A DNA stretch of 51,328 nt from Clostridiales bacterium. Its GTDB lineage: Bacteria > Bacillota > Clostridia > Saccharofermentanales > Saccharofermentanaceae. Numbering within the stretch: position 1 is the stretch's first letter; each line of letters begins with the position of its first letter. The notes beneath the pieces are model-generated. The model was not told where the DNA came from. It did not search any database and saw nothing but the letters and a program-made list of their open reading frames with translations. Below are positions 45,850-51,328 of this stretch, piece by piece. A program made the position numbers and the translations under genes. The DNA lies in NCBI GenBank assembly GCA_017964005.1, contig JAGCSR010000060.1:1-51328 (forward strand), read 5' to 3'.

Positions 45850-46327
45850 GCACCGCTATTTCCTTTGCGAGTTTCAGAGCGTTGATAACGGACTGTTCTC
45901 TGATCTCCTGTCTGTTGCCCTCAAATATGAATCTTACCGTCTTGAAATAACCGTTGCAGTACGCGGAGATAAAGACGAGTCCGACGGGCTTTTCGGGCGT
46001 TCCCCCGTCGGGACCTGCAATGCCTGTTGCAGATACGGCTACATCACATTCCAGTATCCTGGATGCCCCTGCGGCCATATATTCCGCGCATTCTGCAGAC
46101 ACAGCCCCGAGATCTGAGATGATACCTTCGGGAACACCGAGGACATTAATCTTAACATCATTTGAATATGATACAACCGCACCTTTAAAGAAGCCGGATA
46201 CGCCGGGAACGGATACGACTGATGAAGATATCTGCCCCCCTGTAAGGCTCTCGGCAAAACCGAGAGTCAATCCGCGGAACCTTAAGCAGTCCGCAAGATC
46301 AGTTACGGCTCTGAGAAGTTCTTCCAT
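45842..46327 (-). CDS. cinA: CinA-family protein (nicotinamide-nucleotide amidase domain)
   Basis: A 161-residue protein consisting only of the CinA C-terminal domain (PncC type), which deamidates NMN to NaMN. AESLTGGQISSSVVSVPGVSGFFKG, in part (ESLTGG, VPGVSGFFKGAVVSY), holds the active-site region and TGIAGPDGGTPEKPVG is the second signature. The N-terminal molybdopterin-binding-like domain of long CinA is absent. The gene overlaps ftsK by 1 nt upstream and murJ by 8 nt downstream. Closeness to recA is common for cinA; here murJ and the inserted element lie between. Confidence 0.9.
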   Translation of the reverse strand: MEELLRAVTDLADCLRFRGLTLGFAESLTGGQISSSVVSVPGVSGFFKGAVVSYSNDVKINVLGVPEGIISDLGAVSAECAEYMAAGASRILECDVAVSATGIAGPDGGTPEKPVGLVFISAYCNGYFKTVRFIFEGNRQEIREQSVINALKLAKEIAVHG

Positions 46328-47391
46328 CAGACGTCTCCTTTCGACTTCATCTCAAGCCAATCGGTCTGAGTAATAAGGACTTTACGGGGCTTACTGCCCT
46401 CGAACGGTCCTATTATATGTTTTCTCTCGAGGACATCGATAAGCCTTGCAGCCCTCGGATATCCTACGCCTAAACGTCTTTGCAGGATCGATACGCTGGC
46501 AGATCCGTACTCTATTACGACCTCTACAGCCGATTCGAGAAGATCATCACCGTCATTATCGTCACCGGAAGACGAACTGTCACCGGCACCGCCGCCCGCT
46601 CCGACATTTGCGACAGATTCGATTATATCCTGATCGTAATTGTCACCATAGGCATTTTTTAAGTATTTTACGCATTCTTCGACTTCCGCGTCCTTAAGGA
46701 AAGCTCCCTGACCCCTGACAGGCTTAGGCGCGGACAAAGGGGCATATAGCATATCGCCCTTCCCCAGGAGTTTCTCGGCTCCGACAGAATCAAGGATCGT
46801 ACGGCTGTCAACACCGGAAGACACGGCAAATGCAATTCTGGAAGGAACATTAGCCTTGATGACACCGGTTATGACATCAACAGACGGTCTTTGCGTTGCT
46901 ATGACCATATGAAGGCCGGCAGCTCTTGCCATAGCGGCAAGTCTGGAGATATGGTCTTCTACTTCCTTTGCAGCCACGGTCATAAGATCTGCAAGCTCGT
47001 CGATAACGATAAGAACCAAAGGCAATGGCTTTTCGCCGTTCAACTTAAGATATTCATTATATCCTGATATATCCCTCACGGAATTCTCGGCGAAAAGATT
47101 ATATCTGCGGTTCATCTCGGCAACCGCCCAGGCCAGTGTGGCCGCAGCTTCCTTAGCCTTTGTGACTACAGGCATATAAAGATGAGGTATGCCGTTATAG
47201 ATGGAAAGCTCAACGACCTTGGGATCGATCAGGATCATCCTTACCTGATCCGGGGTTGCATGACAGAGAATGCTGGTAAGTATCGAATTGATACAGACCG
47301 ACTTACCAGAACCCGTAGAACCTGCTATAAGAAGGTGGGGCATCTTGGCAAGGTCGCAGTAGATGGGTCTTCCCGGGATATCCTTACCCAA
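46327..47391 (-). CDS. ftsK: FtsK/SpoIIIE motor, C-terminal part (behind an in-frame TGA)
   Basis: The ATPase half of the DNA translocase: Walker [20 protein letters not shown], in short GSTGSGKS, Walker [13 protein letters not shown], and the C-terminal winged-helix gamma domain ([19 protein letters not shown]) that reads polar DNA sequences. The reading frame is the direct continuation of the upstream part: only the TGA at 47442-47440 separates them, and the 16 codons after it ([16 protein letters not shown]) are normal FtsK sequence. The 47391 start used here is a TTG without a ribosome site, so independent translation is unlikely. The gene as a whole would have 949 codons. Confidence 0.85.
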   Translation of the reverse strand: MGKDIPGRPIYCDLAKMPHLLIAGSTGSGKSVCINSILTSILCHATPDQVRMILIDPKVVELSIYNGIPHLYMPVVTKAKEAAATLAWAVAEMNRRYNLFAENSVRDISGYNEYLKLNGEKPLPLVLIVIDELADLMTVAAKEVEDHISRLAAMARAAGLHMVIATQRPSVDVITGVIKANVPSRIAFAVSSGVDSRTILDSVGAEKLLGKGDMLYAPLSAPKPVRGQGAFLKDAEVEECVKYLKNAYGDNYDQDIIESVANVGAGGGAGDSSSSGDDNDGDDLLESAVEVVIEYGSASVSILQRRLGVGYPRAARLIDVLERKHIIGPFEGSKPRKVLITQTDWLEMKSKGDV

Positions 47392-47439
47392 AGCGACTGT
47401 AAGAGGCGTTGATGCCTTGAACTCGCGGGTCTCCAGAAG

Positions 47440-49176
47440 TCATCTGAGATTTACGACGGATGTCTTGTCATTCGGGATCTCGATACCTATGAGATTGGTT
47501 CCCGGAATAGGGGCTTCTATCCTGACAGATACGGCCGCCATAGCAAGTTTGATATCGTCCTGAAGGTTAACGACACGGGATACTTTGGTTCCCGGAGGTA
47601 TCGATAATTCAAACCTGGTAATAGAAGGACCGTGTGTATATTTTTTGACTGTTGCTTCTATGCCGAAGCTCTTGAAAGCCTGCTCGAGATTTGCGCCCCT
47701 TGCACGTAACGTCGCATCGGACTCAACCTGAACACCGGATGATTTATCAGGAAGAAGGCAGCTCGTCGGTGCCGGGCGGTAACTTCCACCCCTTCTCCTC
47801 TGGGCCGGCTTGCTGTTCGAATTATAAGATACGGATCTTCCGGAAGGATCCTTACGGTCATCAGCACCTTCAATGATCCTGCCTTCAGTCGCAGAGAAGC
47901 CCTTCATGTCGGAACTGCCCTTTACGGGAGGTTCAGACACAGGTCTTTGTCTCGTTCTCTTGCGGGCAGGTTCGGCTCCCGGGATATTGGGTGTCCTTAC
48001 CCTGGGTCTGTCCTGCGTATGAAGATCGGTATTACCAGGTTCGTAGTAAGCTTCCCCATATGCGTTATCGTCTATCTCATAAGGTTCGTCGATCTGCCCG
48101 GGAAAGACTTCATCAACAACTGTTCCGCCGAAAGAAACTCCTTCTTCAGCAGGAGTAAGATCGTAGAAATCCTGCTTCTTTTGTTCCGGAAGGAACGAAG
48201 GCCTTTTCATGTCGGGGGACTGATGAAGCGGGGCATTCTTGGGCATCGCGGTATATGTAAAGTCAGCATCGGGATGCTGCTGAGTAGTGTCATATGTCTT
48301 ATTCTCATATGTAAGTGTTCCCTCTTCAGGCTGAACAGCCCCGAAAGCAGCATCAGACACATCGATAAATCCTGTCTTGCTGTCAACGGGGATCGCAGGC
48401 TGGAAAGGATCGGGCCGCTGCGATACAGATCTTCCGGGAGCATTGCCCGCGTAACCTACAGCTTTTGTTATCCGCTCGTCATTCTGCGTCTTATACGGAA
48501 CCTGTGACGCTCCGGTATATACAGTTGCGCCGGGCTGAGGTCTGTAATGCTTAACGGGAGCGCTCCTCTTGCGGCTGACCGCATTGCCTATTGCACTGAC
48601 AGTCTTCTTCGCGGTCTTCTTAAGCGACACTCTGAATACCAATACGACCTGAAGGATAAAGAATAAAGCAAGAGTAAGGCAGGACAAAACCTTGCCTACG
48701 GCAGTATTGAGAGCTACTGCGATAACACCGCCGATAACACCGCCGGGAAGAACGAAAGAATCCGGAGTCTTTAAGATCAGCGAACTGTCAACTCCGGAAT
48801 CCCACAAAAGCGCTATCGCAGCGGATGCGGTCTTCTTCCCGTCATCATTTACGGCAAGAGTCTGGAAATGATCGAAATCCATGGTGAGTGCAGCAAGGAA
48901 AGCAGATACGGCAAAGATTATCATTATCACCGTTCTTACACGGAATCTGGCAACGCCGTAACGCTTTTCGAAAAAGAAATCAAAAGCGGCATACAAAAGG
49001 AAAGCAGGAATCAGGTTGGCGGCAGCACCGATGAGGCCGAATCCGAGGTCGCGGACAGCTGAACCTGCGACGCCCGTGATACCGGACGGCAGATAGAACA
49101 TCAATATAAGTGCGAGCGCCAGGAAGAATAATACTATGCCCGCAGCTTCCCTTCTGTTATCAGTCTGTTCCAACAA
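47440..49176 (-). CDS. ftsK: FtsK/SpoIIIE DNA translocase, N-terminal part (ends at a premature TGA)
   Basis: The membrane and linker half of a septum-located DNA pump. About four membrane helices occupy residues 10-180; a long Pro/Gln/Asp-rich linker (about 210-450) follows, then the alpha/beta start of the motor (FGIEATVKKYTHGPSITRFEL, in part: KYTHGPSITRFEL). It stops at VVNLR followed by TGA, in the middle of the motor domain, so this product alone cannot pump DNA. The start is TTG: two adjacent TTG codons (49176, 49173) follow AAGGAGG. It overlaps the NUDIX gene by 17 nt. Nonsense mutation, sequence error and read-through are all open. Confidence 0.88.
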   Translation of the reverse strand: MLEQTDNRREAAGIVLFFLALALILMFYLPSGITGVAGSAVRDLGFGLIGAAANLIPAFLLYAAFDFFFEKRYGVARFRVRTVIMIIFAVSAFLAALTMDFDHFQTLAVNDDGKKTASAAIALLWDSGVDSSLILKTPDSFVLPGGVIGGVIAVALNTAVGKVLSCLTLALFFILQVVLVFRVSLKKTAKKTVSAIGNAVSRKRSAPVKHYRPQPGATVYTGASQVPYKTQNDERITKAVGYAGNAPGRSVSQRPDPFQPAIPVDSKTGFIDVSDAAFGAVQPEEGTLTYENKTYDTTQQHPDADFTYTAMPKNAPLHQSPDMKRPSFLPEQKKQDFYDLTPAEEGVSFGGTVVDEVFPGQIDEPYEIDDNAYGEAYYEPGNTDLHTQDRPRVRTPNIPGAEPARKRTRQRPVSEPPVKGSSDMKGFSATEGRIIEGADDRKDPSGRSVSYNSNSKPAQRRRGGSYRPAPTSCLLPDKSSGVQVESDATLRARGANLEQAFKSFGIEATVKKYTHGPSITRFELSIPPGTKVSRVVNLQDDIKLAMAAVSVRIEAPIPGTNLIGIEIPNDKTSVVNLR

Positions 49177-49729
49177 GAAGCCTCCTTGCAGCTTTATATA
49201 TGAGGATCTGCGTCTTACCGTCCTCGATCTGACCGTCTTCGGCCATCTTCAGGAGTTCGGAAAGAGGAACTTTGCAGACCTTCAGGAATTCACCGGCATC
49301 AGGATCTGTTCCCTGATACTCGAGTCCTGTCGCAATGTACAAATGGATCAACTCGGAACAATACCCGGGGGTTGCGGCAGCGGATCCTAAGGATTCCAGA
49401 TGAGACGCCTTATAACCTGTCTCTTCCGTTATCTCCCTCAGCACACAGTCTTCCGGGCTTTCACCGTTCTCTATCCTTCCGGCAGGTGCCTCCAGATATA
49501 CTTTACCGACACCGGTGCGGAATTGTTTGACCATGTAACAGTTAAGTTCATCATCAACAGGAAGAACGCAGGCCCCACCGCTGTGGACAACGACTTCCCT
49601 TTTGGCAATATTACCGTCAGGAAGCCTTACCTGTCTTACTTCACAATCGAAAACACGTCCCGAGTAGATCTTCTCGGAACTGATCACGGCTTCCGCCAGC
49701 ATATCCTCGTTACAATCGCATCTTCCCAT
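49160..49729 (-). CDS. NUDIX hydrolase (ADP-ribose pyrophosphatase-like)
   Basis: A hydrolase of 189 residues with a complete NUDIX box GRIENGESPEDCVLREITEE plus TGY (pattern GX5EX7REUXEEXGU). Fold and flanking parts (VVHSGGACVLPVDDE, MVKQFRTGVGKVYLEAPAG, ATPGYCSELIHLYIA) match the ADP-ribose pyrophosphatase branch. Start uncertain: the ATG at 49729 has no clear ribosome site; an ATG at 49702 has GAGG very near. Its 3' end overlaps the ftsK start. It may clear ADP-ribose or other nucleotide sugars. Confidence 0.88.
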   Translation of the reverse strand: MGRCDCNEDMLAEAVISSEKIYSGRVFDCEVRQVRLPDGNIAKREVVVHSGGACVLPVDDELNCYMVKQFRTGVGKVYLEAPAGRIENGESPEDCVLREITEETGYKASHLESLGSAAATPGYCSELIHLYIATGLEYQGTDPDAGEFLKVCKVPLSELLKMAEDGQIEDGKTQILIYKAARRLLVGTD

Positions 49730-49750
49730 AGATTGCGCTATATACCTGCT

Positions 49751-50197
49751 TTACTTATACTCATTGGCCGCTTTGACTGCCAATGCGTCACAGCGGTTAT
49801 TGTACTCGTTGTCGGCATGTCCTTTAACCTTGATGAATTCGATCTTATGGATCTCATTAAGTCTCAGAAGTTCCTGCCAAAGGTCTTTATTCGCAACTTC
49901 CGCTTTGGCGCTGTTTACCCAGCCGTTGCGGATCCAGTTGTCGAGCCAGTGCTGTGCGAAAGCATTCACCACATAGGCACTGTCACTGTAGACTTTGACA
50001 TTGCAGGGACGCGTCAAAGCGGAGAGTCCTTTGATAACGGCCAGAAGTTCCATACGGTTATTCGTAGTCAATTCCGCGCCGCCGGACATCTCCTTCTCCG
50101 CATTGCCGGCAATGAGGATACACCCCCATCCGCCGGGTCCCGGATTGCCTGAACATGCTCCGTCAGTATATATTGTAACATTAGTAAGTTCGGACAT
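49751..50197 (-). CDS. rnhA: Ribonuclease HI
   Basis: Removes RNA from RNA-DNA hybrids; 148 residues. The catalytic acids are visible: D in IYTDGACSGNPGPGGWG, E in NNRMELLAVIKGL, D in VYSDSAYVVNA and D in the C-terminal NNRCDALAV segment, with the KVKGHADN histidine loop. It begins 3 nt behind the proC stop with GGAAAG upstream, so it is coupled to proC. Confidence 0.94.
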   Translation of the reverse strand: MSELTNVTIYTDGACSGNPGPGGWGCILIAGNAEKEMSGGAELTTNNRMELLAVIKGLSALTRPCNVKVYSDSAYVVNAFAQHWLDNWIRNGWVNSAKAEVANKDLWQELLRLNEIHKIEFIKVKGHADNEYNNRCDALAVKAANEYK

Positions 50198-50200
50198 TTT

Positions 50201-51004
50201 TTACTTTCCTGTGGCAAGTTCAACGGTCCTGTCGTAAGCCGCATCAACGGACTTGATGACCGCATTGCGAAGTCCTGCCTCCTCCAAAGCTGCAACCCCG
50301 GCTATAGTAGTTCCTCCGGGGGAACATACCATATCCTTCAGAACAGCCGGATGAGTACCCGTCTCGAAAGCCAGCTTACCTGATCCCATAACCGTAGCTT
50401 CGGCTATCTTGAGAGCATCCGCTCTGGGAATGCCGTGTTTTACTGCAGCATCCGCCATAGCCTCGATAAAAAGCATCACGTATGCAGGACCTGTGCCCGA
50501 TACGCAGCCGATGACATCCAAAGTCTTCTCGTCGCACTCGATAACGATTCCGCAGGTCTCGAAAAGATTTATCAGGAAATCCTTCTGCTCCCCTTCGATC
50601 CTTACCGGAACTACAGCCGATACGCCTGATCCGACCTGGGCAGGTGTATTGGGCATAACCCTGAATATCTTACGGTCAGATCCTGCGATCTTCTCGATCC
50701 TTGCAACCTTGACCGCCGCCGCAATGGAAATAATGGCCGCATCCGCCTTAACATAAGGCATCAAGCCTCCAAGAGCATTATCGAAATGCTGGGGCTTAAC
50801 AGCCATCAGAACATAATCCGCACCCTCTACAGCAGTCTTTACGTCGTCTGTAGAAGTGCATCCGTAGTCTGACGCTACCTTGTCGGCAGCATCCTTCCTG
50901 ATATCAAATACACAAAGCTCTTCGGGTTTGATCATCCCCGATGTCAAAAAACCATTGATCAGAGCCTTGCCCATATTTCCTGTTCCGATAACGGTAAACT
51001 TCAT
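50201..51004 (-). CDS. proC: Pyrroline-5-carboxylate reductase
   Basis: Last step of proline synthesis, reducing pyrroline-5-carboxylate with NAD(P)H; 267 residues. It opens FTVIGTGNMGKALINGFL with the Rossmann Gly motif and ends with the family signature SPGGTTIAGVAALEEAGLR. PNTPAQVGSGVSAVVP is also typical. GGAG lies 8 nt in front of the ATG at 51004. proB and proA are not in the window. Confidence 0.95.
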   Translation of the reverse strand: MKFTVIGTGNMGKALINGFLTSGMIKPEELCVFDIRKDAADKVASDYGCTSTDDVKTAVEGADYVLMAVKPQHFDNALGGLMPYVKADAAIISIAAAVKVARIEKIAGSDRKIFRVMPNTPAQVGSGVSAVVPVRIEGEQKDFLINLFETCGIVIECDEKTLDVIGCVSGTGPAYVMLFIEAMADAAVKHGIPRADALKIAEATVMGSGKLAFETGTHPAVLKDMVCSPGGTTIAGVAALEEAGLRNAVIKSVDAAYDRTVELATGK

Positions 51005-51057
51005 ATCTCTTCTCCTCTTATATTAATAAGATAAACGCTCTAATATTAACATTCCAC

Positions 51058-51086
51058 TTGACATAGTGCAAACCATTCGATAAACT
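51058..51086 (+). promoter_or_regulatory. Promoter of tRNA-Trp
   Basis: TTGACA (51058-51063), 17 bp, TAAACT (51081-51086), ending 15 nt before the tRNA. Confidence 0.8.
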
Positions 51087-51101
51087 ACCTCTTGTCGTTA
51101 C

Positions 51102-51176
51102 AGGGGAGTGGCTCAACGGTAGAGCAGCGGTCTCCAAAACCGCCGGTTGCGCGTTCGAATCGTGTCTCCCCTGCCA
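51102..51176 (+). tRNA. tRNA-Trp (anticodon CCA), CCA end encoded
   Basis: Acceptor AGGGGAG / CTCCCCT, D arm GCTC..GAGC, anticodon stem GCGGT / ACCGC with loop CTCCAAA (anticodon CCA, tryptophan), T loop TTCGAAT, discriminator G and genomic CCA at 51174-51176. It is a single-gene transcript. Confidence 0.95.
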
Positions 51177-51185
51177 GACAACAAG

Positions 51186-51223
51186 ATAGGGGCTGTCTCA
51201 AAACAAAATGAGATAGCCCCTAT
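51186..51223 (+). terminator. Long hairpin behind tRNA-Trp
   Basis: A 15-bp stem, ATAGGGGCTGTCTCA with TGAGATAGCCCCTAT, one G-T pair, loop of 8. The T tract is weak (ATATATTT). The GGGGCTGTCTCA word resembles ends of some insertion sequences, but it works equally as a terminator. Confidence 0.65.
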
Positions 51224-51237
51224 ATATTTGCAAAAGA

Positions 51238-51261
51238 AAATGGGTCCCGAAGGGCCCATTT
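51238..51261 (+). terminator. Second hairpin near the right edge
   Basis: AAATGGGTCC / GGGCCCATTT stem (one wobble) with a CGAA-type loop, then ATTGTTAG. Probably a second or a two-way terminator. From 51262 to the edge no gene is seen. Confidence 0.55.
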
Positions 51262-51328
51262 ATTGTTAGAATTTATTTATGCACAAAACTCTAACGCTAC
51301 AGTCTGACTATAGCAAAAACGGGAGCTA

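Noticed and set aside
47440..47442. Selenocysteine or reassigned TGA in ftsK
   Set aside because: FtsK is no selenoprotein, no hairpin typical of a SECIS follows by eye, and TGA serves as normal stop in several neighbouring genes.

Overview
The window reads as a chromosomal core segment of a mid-GC Gram-positive anaerobe, most likely Bacillota, class Clostridia. The grounds are the gene order acpP-rnc-smc-ftsY, the pair cinA-recA, groES-groEL behind a CIRCE operator, a Gram-positive type SOS box on recA, strong AGGAGG ribosome sites, and S-layer homology (SLH) domains of the kind that anchor proteins to a Gram-positive wall. A genus cannot be named from the sequence alone. Most genes lie on the minus strand; the plus-strand exceptions are argG-argH, a two-component pair and tRNA-Trp.

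Layout, left to right. 1-460: edge of a His/Ser-rich gene, a terminator, and a short, possibly frameshifted reading frame behind htpG. 0.46-3.2 kb: htpG and a class IV aminotransferase. 3.4-6.1 kb: argG and argH, the last two steps of arginine synthesis. 6.1-8.5 kb: a zinc-ribbon membrane protein, then the conserved pair UPF0210 plus ACT-domain protein. 8.6-12.1 kb: two flavoproteins and a CYTH phosphatase-like protein. 12.1-18.0 kb: an ABC exporter operon of the GldA/GldF/GldG type with a DUF4340 protein and a DUF5711-like protein. 18.1-19.5 kb: acyl-ACP thioesterase and a membrane protein. 19.6-21.6 kb: groES-groEL. 21.6-25.1 kb: galE, then a divergent response regulator and histidine kinase. 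25.1-32.2 kb: pnp, nadE, rpsO and hppA, each separated by leaders and terminators. 32.3-40.0 kb: ftsY, smc, rnc, acpP, pgsA, rimO. 40.0-41.9 kb: a ribbon-helix-helix remnant, recX and recA. 42.0-44.2 kb: a 2.25-kb inserted element. 44.2-51.0 kb: murJ, cinA, ftsK (interrupted by an in-frame TGA), a NUDIX hydrolase, rnhA, proC. 51.1-51.3 kb: tRNA-Trp with its own promoter and two hairpins.

The most unusual part is 41976-44236. Two exact 27-bp inverted repeats, each flanked outside by the same TTTAAT hexamer, bracket a segment that holds one intact SLH surface protein, the diverged tail of a second SLH protein and a start-less reading frame, but no transposase. It sits directly behind the murJ stop codon and looks like a transposed, non-autonomous cargo element. 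Other points worth a second look are a pnp leader that can hide or free its own ribosome site, an rpsO leader shaped like an S15-binding junction, the TGA inside ftsK, and a GATTTTCG word that recurs just behind several stop codons.

Most of the remaining genes are ordinary housekeeping functions: protein folding, chromosome segregation, recombination, RNA turnover, lipid and cell-wall synthesis. I see no CRISPR array, no prophage, no rRNA and no recognisable defence island.
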